Source of the DNA: Opacimonas sp964559075 | Lineage (GTDB): Bacteria; Pseudomonadota; Gammaproteobacteria; Enterobacterales; Alteromonadaceae | NCBI GenBank assembly: GCA_964559075.1 | Contig: CAZLGJ010000074.1 | Span: 1-14,332, forward strand | Length of the DNA: 14,332 nt | Direction: 5' to 3' | Part shown: piece by piece, positions 1-6,644 of the stretch | Numbering within the stretch: position 1 is the first letter of the stretch | Layout of the letters: each line of letters opens with the position of its first letter | Made by a program: the position numbers and the translations under genes | The notes under the pieces: generated by a model | Told to the model about the DNA's origin: nothing | Database searches by the model: none | Seen by the model: only the letters and a program-made list of their open reading frames with translations

Positions 1-1
1 T

Positions 2-463
2 GAGTTAGGGCAATATCGCGAGTGGGATCACGATGGTCAGTTGGATTGGCATTTGTTAGATACGCCTAAACATCAACAGGTGCAGCACTTATATCGGACG
101 CTAAATGGCCTGTATCGCACTACGCCAGCCTTACATCAACAGTGTCACACTGGCGCAGGCTTTAGCTGGCTCGTTCACGACGATGCCGAGCGCTCGCTGC
201 TGGCGTTTGTCCGACACGCTAGCGATGGCTCACCTGCGGTGTATGTGGTGTGCAATTTTACGCCAACCCCACACGATGACTATCATTTGCCTGTTGCTGA
301 TGCTGGACAATACCGAGTGATATATAATAGCGATGCTCAAGAATTTGGTGGCAGTGCTTATTCTCAAGCGTTACTGGCAGATACATTGACTACCAATGAA
401 CAGAATATGCTGAGTGTGAGCTTACCGCCGCTAGCCTGTATTTTGATATCGCCCATAGCGTAA
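2..463 (+). CDS. glgB: 1,4-alpha-glucan branching enzyme GlgB, C-terminal end (partial)
   Basis: This is the last 153 codons of a branching enzyme; the rest lies left of the window. GlgB cuts alpha-1,4 glucan chains and reattaches them through alpha-1,6 links during glycogen synthesis in the cytoplasm. The visible part begins ELGQYREWDHDGQLDWHLLD, which closely follows the end of the catalytic barrel in E. coli GlgB. It continues into the C-terminal beta-sandwich, with SFSWLV-like (here GFSWLVHDD), VVCNFTPTPHDDY and the closing SLPPLACILI stretch. The catalytic residues are not in view. The stop codon is followed 26 bases later by glgX on the same strand, so the two are very probably cotranscribed. 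Family identity is clear from these motifs. Confidence 0.93.
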   Translation, partial: ELGQYREWDHDGQLDWHLLDTPKHQQVQHLYRTLNGLYRTTPALHQQCHTGAGFSWLVHDDAERSLLAFVRHASDGSPAVYVVCNFTPTPHDDYHLPVADAGQYRVIYNSDAQEFGGSAYSQALLADTLTTNEQNMLSVSLPPLACILISPIA

Positions 464-489
464 TACTAAGAGTGTAAGGACAACAGCTG

Positions 490-2502
490 ATGATCCGTCA
501 ATCCCTGCCACATTTACTTGGCGCCCATGTGAAAGCCACTCATGTCGAGTGTGCGTTGCATGGTCCACAAATCGACGCGGTCGAGATTGTCATTTACCAT
601 CCAGATACCCAAGAAGAGCTCAAGCGCGTTGCGCCACTTAAACGCATCGGCGGAGTATGGCTGTGGCATCTGCCGCTGAGTGACCGCGATAAGGTGTATT
701 TGTACTATGTGACGCAAGCAGATGGCGAGTCACGCTTTATTAGCGATCCCTATGCCAAGGCACTGACCCACGCGTGGTACTGGGATGCCAAAAAATATCA
801 GCAAACCCCCCAGCTGTGGTTTCCCAAAGCTTACTTTGAGCATCGTCAGCGCGGGGTTAGTACGCCGCTGCAGCACAAAGTGTCACCGCAGCATCGGGTT
901 ATCTACGAAACCCACGTTAAGTCAATATCTATGCGCCATCCAGAGGTGCCTAAAGAGTTACGCGGTACCTATTTAGGGCTGTGCCAAGCGCCTATTATCA
1001 AACACTTGCACGAGCTAGGTGTGACCACTATTCAGCTGATGCCGGTGATGGCATTTATGCCTGAACCCTTTATCACAGAAAAGGGCATGACCAATTATTG
1101 GGGCTATAACCCTGCCTCGTTTTTTGCCCCTGATCCGCGCTATGCGTATCAAGATGCGCACAGTGAGTTACAAACCTGCATCAACACGCTGCATAAAGCC
1201 GGTTTTGAGGTAATATTGGATGTGGGGTTTAACCACACCGCTGAGGGCGGCGTGGATGGCCCCACCTTACATTTTCGCGCGCTCAATCCCGACACCGCCT
1301 ATACCCTTGACCCCGATACTGGCCACTATGCCAATTATTCGGGCTGTGGTAACACGCTTAACTTAAGTAGCAACGTCAATATTCGGCTGTGTTTGGATGC
1401 CGCAAGGCACTGGTGTGAAGTTTATGGTATTGATGGGTTTCGCTATGATTTGGCAACCAATTTAGGGCGTCAGCCACATGCCTTTTCGCCTAAAGCGGGT
1501 CTGTTAAGAGCCCTGTTACAAGATCCGATTTTGCGCGACAAAATTCATATCGCCGAGCCTTGGGATATTGGTGATTATGGCTATCAGCTGGGCAATTTCC
1601 CCGTTGATTTTGCCGAAATTAACGATCAGTTTCGCGATGTTACTCGGGCGTTTTGGCGCGGGGACAAAAACATTATGGCACGCTTTGCGACCTGTATGTT
1701 TGGTTCACGCGATGTGTTTGCCAAAGGCTTACGGGCAAGCTACACCTCGATTAATCCCGTGACCTGCCACGATGGCTTTACGTTGCATGACCTCGTGAGC
1801 TACTCGCGCAAACACAACGAAGCCAACGGCGAGGACAATCGCGATGGGCATAATCACAACGGCAGTCACAACTATGGCGTGGAAGGCCCGACCGATGATG
1901 TGGTCATACAGCACCTGCGCGAGCGCCAAAAACGCAACTTATTTGCTTCTATGATCTTTGCTCAAGGCACACCAGCCATGCTCGGTGGGGATGAATTGAG
2001 TCGTACCCAACAGGGCAATAACAACGCTTACTGTCAAGACAATGATATCAACTACTGTCAGTGGGATTTGGCTAGACGCGAGGCGGATTTTTTGCAGTTT
2101 TGTCGTTACTGCATTGCGCTCAAACAAGACTCTGTGGTGCTGACCAACGCCCAATTAGCAGACGATCAGTTCTTGTCAGATGTGAACGTGGCGGAAGTCA
2201 ACTGGTTCAAAATTGACGGCTCGCCCAAATCGGACGATGATTGGCACGACCCCAACAATCGCGGTTTCGCCGTAGAACTAGTGAGCACCGAGGAGTTTGC
2301 CGAGCACTGGCTATTGTGTGTCAATGCCGATACGGTCGATCACAACTTGGTATTGCCACCGGTCAGCAAGGGCCAGCGCTGGCAAGTGGTGCTCGATACC
2401 CGCATGACCGATTTTCGGCCAACAGGGCTGTATATCGCCAAACAATCATTTGTGATCTCTAATCGCTCGTTTGTTATATTTAAACAGGAGCCTGTCGCGT
2501 AG
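490..2502 (+). CDS. glgX: Glycogen debranching enzyme GlgX (isoamylase type)
   Basis: GlgX hydrolyses alpha-1,6 branch links, mainly in phosphorylase-limit glycogen, in the cytoplasm. At 670 residues it is close to E. coli GlgX (657). An N-terminal CBM48-like beta domain (about 8-95) precedes a GH13 barrel. The four GH13 regions are visible: DVGFNH (244-249), GFRYDLA with nucleophile D320, AEPWD with acid/base E356, and CHDGF with H427 and D428. The GlgX-typical stretch KHNEANGEDNRDG lies at 441-453 and GNNNAYCQDN at 509-518. The ATG follows an AAGGA box (476-480) by 9 bases. It lies 26 bases after glgB, as in glgBX operons elsewhere. No glgC or glgA follows; msrB is next, so the pyrophosphorylase and synthase genes must be to the left or elsewhere. 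Confidence 0.96.
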   Translation: MIRQSLPHLLGAHVKATHVECALHGPQIDAVEIVIYHPDTQEELKRVAPLKRIGGVWLWHLPLSDRDKVYLYYVTQADGESRFISDPYAKALTHAWYWDAKKYQQTPQLWFPKAYFEHRQRGVSTPLQHKVSPQHRVIYETHVKSISMRHPEVPKELRGTYLGLCQAPIIKHLHELGVTTIQLMPVMAFMPEPFITEKGMTNYWGYNPASFFAPDPRYAYQDAHSELQTCINTLHKAGFEVILDVGFNHTAEGGVDGPTLHFRALNPDTAYTLDPDTGHYANYSGCGNTLNLSSNVNIRLCLDAARHWCEVYGIDGFRYDLATNLGRQPHAFSPKAGLLRALLQDPILRDKIHIAEPWDIGDYGYQLGNFPVDFAEINDQFRDVTRAFWRGDKNIMARFATCMFGSRDVFAKGLRASYTSINPVTCHDGFTLHDLVSYSRKHNEANGEDNRDGHNHNGSHNYGVEGPTDDVVIQHLRERQKRNLFASMIFAQGTPAMLGGDELSRTQQGNNNAYCQDNDINYCQWDLARREADFLQFCRYCIALKQDSVVLTNAQLADDQFLSDVNVAEVNWFKIDGSPKSDDDWHDPNNRGFAVELVSTEEFAEHWLLCVNADTVDHNLVLPPVSKGQRWQVVLDTRMTDFRPTGLYIAKQSFVISNRSFVIFKQEPVA

Positions 2503-2552
2503 CATATTGATAACGCGGCTTTGATCGTTGAGTAAGCACAAAGGAGCAGTTG

Positions 2553-2951
2553 ATGAGCAAGCCATCAAATGAATCGACACAACCATACAGCACCGCGCAC
2601 TTAAGCCCCGAAGCGCTGTATGTGACCCAACAAAAGGGCACCGAACGACCCTTTACCAGTGAGTTTAACGATCATGCAGAGACGGGCATGTATCACTGCG
2701 TAGTGTGTGATCATGCGCTATTTTCCTCCGCACACAAATTTGACGCGGGCTGCGGCTGGCCGAGTTTTTATGAACAAGATGTCGCGCAGAACGTGGTATT
2801 TGCCCCTGATCATTCACACGGTATGCGCCGCACCGAAATCTTGTGTAAACACTGTGGGGCGCATCTTGGTCACGTGTTTGACGATGGCCCAGCACCCACC
2901 GGTCAGCGCTACTGTGTCAACGGCATCTCCTTACAATTTCACCCTGAATAG
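2553..2951 (+). CDS. msrB: Peptide-methionine (R)-S-oxide reductase MsrB
   Basis: MsrB reduces the R form of methionine sulfoxide in damaged proteins, using thioredoxin as the usual reductant, in the cytoplasm. The 132-residue product is a single MsrB domain with no MsrA fusion and no signal peptide. Zinc ligands are C49/C52 (CVVC) and C98/C101 (CKHC). The catalytic cysteine is C121 in RYCVNGISL. The conserved GCGWPSF (67-72 region) is present and its cysteine may act in recycling. I chose the ATG at 2553 because an AAGGAG box (2541-2546) sits 6 bases before it; a TTG directly upstream (2550) is in frame but less likely. It lies 50 bases after glgX with no terminator seen between them, so some readthrough is possible. 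In E. coli msrB is also beside a GAPDH gene (gapA). Confidence 0.95.
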   Translation: MSKPSNESTQPYSTAHLSPEALYVTQQKGTERPFTSEFNDHAETGMYHCVVCDHALFSSAHKFDAGCGWPSFYEQDVAQNVVFAPDHSHGMRRTEILCKHCGAHLGHVFDDGPAPTGQRYCVNGISLQFHPE

Positions 2952-2976
2952 GCGTATATTTTAGTCGTAGATAATC

Positions 2977-3005
2977 ACGGCTGAATGTAGCTTTATTTCA
3001 GCCGT
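2977..3005. terminator. Perfect 9-bp inverted repeat after msrB, possible weak terminator
   Basis: ACGGCTGAA (2977-2985) and TTCAGCCGT (2997-3005) can form a perfect 9-bp stem with an 11-base loop, 25 bases after the msrB stop. No T run follows, so it is not a canonical intrinsic terminator. It could help to end the glg-msrB transcript or protect its 3' end. The halves resemble those of Cra sites, but the spacing is far too wide for Cra. Confidence 0.35.
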
Positions 3006-3018
3006 TACTGCGATATCT

Positions 3019-3039
3019 GACGCTTGTGTCACAAGTGTC
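3019..3039. promoter_or_regulatory. Operator-like palindrome upstream of gap, regulator unknown
   Basis: The core CTTGTG-T-CACAAG (3023-3035) is a perfect 6-bp palindrome around one central base. The symmetry continues outward as GAC...GTC (3019-3021 and 3037-3039), with one mismatch in the step between. This 21-base element ends about 90 bases upstream of the -35 box proposed for gap. It does not fit CRP spacing, and I do not recognise the regulator. A role in gap or msrB control is inferred from position only. Confidence 0.4.
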
Positions 3040-3057
3040 TGTCTTCATCTTTTATTT

Positions 3058-3072
3058 TGTAGTAAACCTACC
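3058..3072 (+). promoter_or_regulatory. Candidate HexR binding site
   Basis: TGTAGTAAACCTACC resembles the palindromic HexR motif of gammaproteobacteria, roughly TGTARTnnnAYTACA; the left half matches fully and the right half differs at two positions. HexR responds to keto-deoxy-phosphogluconate and is known to control central carbon genes, GAPDH genes among them, in Shewanella and relatives. The site is about 55 bases upstream of the -35 box. That position suits activation better than repression, but this is inference. Confidence 0.45.
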
Positions 3073-3127
3073 GCTTTTTTGTCGTTTTTGTGGCGCCACA
3101 TTCGCCAATCTGTAACTTTATACCAAT

Positions 3128-3156
3128 TTGGCAAGTCTGCACCCTTTGGGTAGAAT
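3128..3156 (+). promoter_or_regulatory. Sigma-70 promoter for gap
   Basis: TTGGCA (3128-3133) and TAGAAT (3151-3156) are separated by exactly 17 bases, and each matches its consensus at 5 and 5 of 6 positions respectively (TTGACA, TATAAT, allowing one change each). Transcription would start near 3163, leaving a leader of about 95 bases before the gap ATG. A short inverted repeat, ACCC-TTT-GGGT (3141-3151), overlaps the spacer and the first base of the -10 box. Confidence 0.6.
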
Positions 3157-3168
3157 TAGCTCGAAATT

Positions 3169-3208
3169 AGCGCTGTACCCTACCAAACTACAGTCGCTGC
3201 AGGTTTTT
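3169..3208 (+). promoter_or_regulatory. Leader hairpin with downstream T run in the gap mRNA
   Basis: AGCGCTGTA (3169-3177) pairs with TACAG-T-CGCT (3189-3198) to give nine base pairs with one bulged T (3194) and an 11-base loop. Five bases later comes TTTTT (3204-3208). If transcription starts near 3163 the hairpin sits almost at the 5' end of the mRNA. It could stabilise the mRNA or act as an attenuator; the gap between stem and T run makes a classical terminator doubtful. Confidence 0.35.
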
Positions 3209-3257
3209 CACAATGTCCATTTTTAAATGAGCTATTTACCAAAAGGCAAAATGAAAC

Positions 3258-4709
3258 ATGAATCAAGCAGTTGAATTGGAACTTCAAAAAAGCTGGCAAG
3301 AGCGTCAGGAATTCGCAGAAAAAATGATGCCAATCATTGGCAAACTGTATCGCAATAAAGCAATTGAAATCACGGTATATGGCCGTTCACTGCTCAATGC
3401 TAGTGCGATTGATGTGATCAAAGCGCACCGCACCGTGCGTCGCCACGAAGGCCAAAAACTGCGTTTGCGTGAGTCGTTCCCAATTTTGGAAGCGATTAAC
3501 GAGTTACAAATCGCCCCAGCCAGCATTGATATTGGTAAATTAGCTTATGATTTTCACTACGGTGCAGGCAAAGAAAGCGATGATGTAGTGGCGTTTTTGC
3601 GTGAACAGCTTGCCAGTGTCGTAGACAAAGAAGACAATCAAGCGCCTCAAGACGTAGTCTTATATGGTTTTGGCCGTATCGGTCGCTTGCTTGCGCGCTT
3701 ATTGATTGAGCGTCAAGGCGAAAACAACAAACTGCGTTTACGTGCCATTGTGGTGCGCGGCGGTAAAGACGGTGATTTGGAAAAGCGCGCGTCATTGCTG
3801 CGTCGCGATTCGGTTCACGGTCCATTTAACGGCTCCATTACCGTTGATAACGAGCGCAAAGCGATTTTGGCGAACGGATCATATATTCAGGTGATTTATG
3901 CCAACTCGCCTGAAACGGTTGATTACACGCAGTACGGCATTGATAACGCGTTGATCATCGATAATACCGGTATCTGGCGTGACCGCGATGGCCTTGGTTT
4001 GCACCTTAAGGCCAAAGGCGCTGCCAAAGCGCTCTTAACGGCACCGGGTAAAGGCGATATCAAAAACATCGTCTATGGCGTCAACCATCAAGACATCACC
4101 GCAGACGATACCATTGTTTCTGCCGCGTCTTGTACCACTAATGCTATTACCCCTGTGCTGAAAGCCCTTGATGAAGAGTACGGGATCAAAAATGGTCACG
4201 TCGAAACCGTGCATGCCTATACCAATGACCAAAACCTCATTGATAACTATCACAAGGCCGAGCGTCGTGGTCGCAGTGCGCCACTGAACATGGTTATCAC
4301 GGAAACGGGCGCTGCCAAAGCGGTCTCTAAGTGCTACCCAAAACTTGAAGGTAAATTGACGGGCAACGCTATCCGCGTACCGACACCGAATGTATCGATG
4401 GCTATTTTGAACCTTAACTTAGACAAAGAAGCGCGTTCAAAAGAAGCAATCAACGACTTTTTGCAAAACTCAGCGTTGTTCTCTGACTTGCAACATCAGA
4501 TTGATTTTACTTCATCTACCGAAATCGTCTCTAGCGACTTAGTGGGCGCGCGCGCAGCCTCTATCGTTGATAGCAGCGCAACAATCGTCTCGGGCGATCG
4601 CGCTACGCTGTATGTGTGGTATGACAACGAGTTTGGTTACAGCTGTCAGGTAATGCGTGTCGCACAAGACATGGCCGGTATTTTTGCACCGAGCTTACCT
4701 GCTAAATAA
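3258..4709 (+). CDS. Glyceraldehyde-3-phosphate dehydrogenase, long form with N-terminal extension
   Basis: This enzyme oxidises glyceraldehyde 3-phosphate to 1,3-bisphosphoglycerate (or the reverse in gluconeogenesis) in the cytoplasm. At 483 residues it exceeds classical GAPDH (about 330) by an N-terminal part of about 130 residues, mostly helical in appearance. The Rossmann motif GFGRIG is at 137-142. The catalytic cysteine is C292 in SCTTN and the general base H319, 27 residues later as in classical GAPDH. The tail WYDNEFGYS (454-462) is intact. The acidic residue that normally binds the NAD ribose after the second strand (ND in classical enzymes) appears as R167-G168, so NADP use is possible. 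The ATG at 3258 is 11 bases after AAAAGG; an out-of-frame ATG at 3251 is nearer to it. The gene has its own promoter and terminator. Similar long enzymes occur in Pseudomonas and Shewanella; I leave the symbol open (gapA or gapB by lineage). Confidence 0.93.
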   Translation: MNQAVELELQKSWQERQEFAEKMMPIIGKLYRNKAIEITVYGRSLLNASAIDVIKAHRTVRRHEGQKLRLRESFPILEAINELQIAPASIDIGKLAYDFHYGAGKESDDVVAFLREQLASVVDKEDNQAPQDVVLYGFGRIGRLLARLLIERQGENNKLRLRAIVVRGGKDGDLEKRASLLRRDSVHGPFNGSITVDNERKAILANGSYIQVIYANSPETVDYTQYGIDNALIIDNTGIWRDRDGLGLHLKAKGAAKALLTAPGKGDIKNIVYGVNHQDITADDTIVSAASCTTNAITPVLKALDEEYGIKNGHVETVHAYTNDQNLIDNYHKAERRGRSAPLNMVITETGAAKAVSKCYPKLEGKLTGNAIRVPTPNVSMAILNLNLDKEARSKEAINDFLQNSALFSDLQHQIDFTSSTEIVSSDLVGARAASIVDSSATIVSGDRATLYVWYDNEFGYSCQVMRVAQDMAGIFAPSLPAK

Positions 4710-4724
4710 ACACGGCAATATCTT

Positions 4725-4764
4725 AAAAGCCCTGTCAGCATATCATTGCTCACAGGGCTTTTTT
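4725..4764 (+). terminator. Intrinsic terminator of gap
   Basis: AAAAGCCCTGT (4725-4735) pairs perfectly with ACAGGGCTTTT (4752-4762). Inside it, AGCA (4737-4740) pairs with TGCT (4747-4750) past one C/C mismatch, leaving a six-base loop. A run of six T closes it (4759-4764). It lies 16 bases after the gap stop and is a strong, textbook-like structure. Confidence 0.92.
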
Positions 4765-4790
4765 CATTTGTGTGAATGATAATTTGCACC

Positions 4791-4800
4791 TGACCGGTCA
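4791..4800. promoter_or_regulatory. 10-bp perfect palindrome upstream of the thioredoxin-like gene
   Basis: TGACCGGTCA is a perfect palindrome lying 41 bases before the ATG of the thioredoxin-like gene. A possible -35 box TTGCAC (4784-4789) abuts it, but I find no good -10 box at the right spacing. It could be an operator or chance; no regulator is assigned. Confidence 0.25.
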
Positions 4801-4840
4801 TCTTGTTAAGTTATCTTTAAAACGGCATCACATCTGAATT

Positions 4841-5362
4841 ATGACATCTGAACAGGCAACTGAACGAAAAAAACCTTGGCGAGGGCTAGTCGAAATCGGC
4901 CTATTTGTTGCCTTACTGCTCGCATTTGCGTGGTTTCAACAGCGCGATATGCTCCTAGCTGATGGTTCGGTGACCATTCCCGAACATCAATTTGTCAGCC
5001 TTGAGGGACAGACATTGCCGTTATTGGCAGCAGATAAGCCAACTTTAGTGTATTTTTTTGCCCCTTGGTGCAAGGTGTGCCGCTGGAGCATCAACAATGT
5101 CGATGAGCTCGACCAGAGCAAGGTGAACGTGGTCAAAGTGGCCTTGTCTTATAGTAACTTAGAAGCCGTTGCGCAGTTTGTGCAAGAAACGCAGACACAG
5201 CGTGACAACGTGTTGTTTGGCACACGACGTACAGCGCATGAGTTTCAGGTTAGCGCTTTTCCCAGTGTGTATATTATTGAGCCGGATGGGCGTGTGGTCG
5301 GTCGCAGTGTTGGCTACACCACTGAATTTGGCCTCAAGCTCAAACTTGCCTTTGGTGTATGA
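4841..5362 (+). CDS. Membrane-anchored thioredoxin-like (TlpA/ResA type) protein
   Basis: A 173-residue protein with one N-terminal membrane segment (about 15-32, GLVEIGLFVALLLAFAW region) after a basic start (RKKPW), which predicts a thioredoxin domain held on the periplasmic side. The redox motif is WCKVC (C77, C80), and the cis-proline before the last strands is P141 in AFPS. The stretch PTLVYFFAPWC is typical of TlpA/ResA/DsbE relatives. Such proteins reduce or exchange disulfides in exported proteins or in cytochrome c maturation; the partner here is unknown. No lipobox or cleavage site is visible, so the segment probably stays as an anchor. The ATG has only a poor ribosome binding site, but no better in-frame start was found. 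It stands after the gap terminator and 87 bases before the M14 peptidase gene, which has a possible promoter of its own. Confidence 0.85.
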   Translation: MTSEQATERKKPWRGLVEIGLFVALLLAFAWFQQRDMLLADGSVTIPEHQFVSLEGQTLPLLAADKPTLVYFFAPWCKVCRWSINNVDELDQSKVNVVKVALSYSNLEAVAQFVQETQTQRDNVLFGTRRTAHEFQVSAFPSVYIIEPDGRVVGRSVGYTTEFGLKLKLAFGV

Positions 5363-5392
5363 GTACGCCTGTGTAGACATTACCACTAGTCA

Positions 5393-5420
5393 TTGACGCC
5401 CTGACTGTGCTAGATTAAAT
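5393..5420 (+). promoter_or_regulatory. Possible promoter of the M14 peptidase gene
   Basis: TTGACG (5393-5398) and TTAAAT (5415-5420) are 16 bases apart. The -35 box is strong (5 of 6) and the -10 box modest (4 of 6). Transcription would begin near 5427, about 23 bases before the ATG. An AT-rich stretch GATAATAATAAC follows directly. Confidence 0.42.
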
Positions 5421-5449
5421 GATAATAATAACAACATGGATTGATAAGC

Positions 5450-6589
5450 ATGCACATCAGCAGCGCTTTTGACAGTGGGAACATTAATGTCGTTTCCGCA
5501 GACGAACCCAGCAATATCCGCCTAACGATCAATAAAGACAATCACGCTGATTTTTATCAGTGGTTTCATTTTCGCCTCGCTTCGACCCCGATGGTCAATC
5601 ACCGCATTATCATCGAAGATCTCGCTAACTCTGCTTATCCAAAAGGGTGGGAAGGCTATCAGGCCGTAGCTAGCTACGACCGCGAAGAGTGGTTTCGCGT
5701 GGACACTGAGTTTGATGGCAACCAGCTCTCGATTGATGTCACGCCTGAACACGACATCATGTATTTTGCGTATTTTGCGCCCTATAGCTATGAGCGCCAT
5801 CTGGATTTGATTAGCTCAGCGCAAGCGGAGTTTGGCTGTCGGCATGAGTTACTCGGGCATACGCTGGATGGCCGTGATATGAACCTGCTGATTATTGGTG
5901 ATGAAATCGATGAAGCGCCCAAGCTAAAATTTTGGGTGATCGCGCGTCAGCATCCCGGTGAAACCATGGCGCAGTGGTGTGCAGAAGGTCTTATCAGTCG
6001 CTTGTTAGACGAAGACGACGGGGTGGCGCGTAGCCTATTGCAGCACTGCGTGTTTTACGTTGTGCCGAACATGAATCCCGATGGCAGTGTGCGGGGGCAT
6101 TTGCGCACCAATGCTGCCGGCGTGAACTTAAACCGCGAATGGCAAACCCCGTCGCTTGAAAAAAGCCCCGAGGTTTATCACGTGCTCAACAAAATGCACG
6201 AGGTAGGTGTGGATGCCTTTATCGATATGCACGGCGATGAAGCGCTGCCGTATAACTTTGTGGCTGGCTGTGAAGGTAACCCCAACTACAGTGTTGAGCT
6301 GGCGCAGCTAGAGTCGATTTTTAAAACGACCTTGATGCAGGCCACGCCAGAGTTTCAAGATACCTTTGGCTATCCAAAAGACGCGCCAGGGGAAGCGAAT
6401 TTGACCATTGGTGCAAGTGCAGTAGGGCATGCCTTTGACTGTTTATCCTACACGCTTGAAATGCCGTTTAAAGATAACGCAGACTTGCCTGATGCCGCTT
6501 ACGGCTGGTCTATTCCGCGCTCACAGCAGCTCGGTGCGGATGTCTTGGTTGCGTTGCATGCAGTGATGCAAGCACTGACAGATGAATAA
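5450..6589 (+). CDS. M14 family zinc carboxypeptidase, cytosolic CCP-like type
   Basis: A 379-residue metallo-carboxypeptidase without signal peptide, so probably cytoplasmic. An N-terminal beta-sandwich domain (about 1-115, starting ISSAFDSGNINVV) precedes the alpha/beta catalytic domain. Zinc ligands are H168 and E171 (RQHPGET) and H261 (DMHGDE). N229-R230 (LNREW) should bind the C-terminal carboxylate of the substrate, and E338 (TLEMPF) is the general base. This arrangement is that of bacterial relatives of eukaryotic cytosolic carboxypeptidases (AGTPBP/CCP, subfamily M14B), for which structures from Shewanella and Burkholderia exist. Bacteria lack tubulin, so the natural substrate is unknown. 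I prefer the ATG at 5450 to a TTG three codons upstream (5441), since the family begins near ISS-FDSGNI; the ribosome binding site is weak in either case. All key residues are present. Confidence 0.9.
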   Translation: MHISSAFDSGNINVVSADEPSNIRLTINKDNHADFYQWFHFRLASTPMVNHRIIIEDLANSAYPKGWEGYQAVASYDREEWFRVDTEFDGNQLSIDVTPEHDIMYFAYFAPYSYERHLDLISSAQAEFGCRHELLGHTLDGRDMNLLIIGDEIDEAPKLKFWVIARQHPGETMAQWCAEGLISRLLDEDDGVARSLLQHCVFYVVPNMNPDGSVRGHLRTNAAGVNLNREWQTPSLEKSPEVYHVLNKMHEVGVDAFIDMHGDEALPYNFVAGCEGNPNYSVELAQLESIFKTTLMQATPEFQDTFGYPKDAPGEANLTIGASAVGHAFDCLSYTLEMPFKDNADLPDAAYGWSIPRSQQLGADVLVALHAVMQALTDE

Positions 6590-6644
6590 CTGATAACAGA
6601 ATTAAATAAAACAATAACAACATCCTCATATTAAGGAGCAACAA

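Larger units (their letters stand above)
2952..3257. other. 306-base intergenic control region between msrB and gap
   Basis: This is the longest stretch without a gene in the window. It is AT-rich in its middle part and holds, in order, an inverted repeat (2977-3005), an operator-like palindrome (3019-3039), a HexR-like site (3058-3072), a sigma-70 promoter (3128-3156) and a leader hairpin with a T run (3169-3208). Each is given separately. No open reading frame with a convincing ribosome binding site was seen, apart from an eight-codon mini-ORF (3251-3274) that overlaps the gap start. Confidence 0.7.

Noticed and set aside
2977..3005. Possible Cra (FruR) site in the inverted repeat after msrB
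   Set aside because: The GCTGAA and TTCAGC halves fit, but they are 11 bases apart instead of the short spacing Cra needs.
3177..3193. Second HexR-like site in the gap leader (ACTACA half-site)
   Set aside because: Only one half-site matches and the other half lacks symmetry; the leader hairpin explains the sequence as well.
3496..3825. Open frame of 109 codons on the minus strand inside gap
   Set aside because: It is antisense to the conserved Rossmann region of GAPDH, with no supporting motif.
4771..4790. Fur-box-like AT-rich sequence (AATGATAAT) before the thioredoxin-like gene
   Set aside because: Only one half-site resembles the Fur consensus and the second half does not match.
5417..5432. 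Fur-box-like sequence (AAATGATAATAATAAC) before the M14 peptidase gene
   Set aside because: It matches one half-site only, and A/T-rich sequence of this kind is common near promoters.
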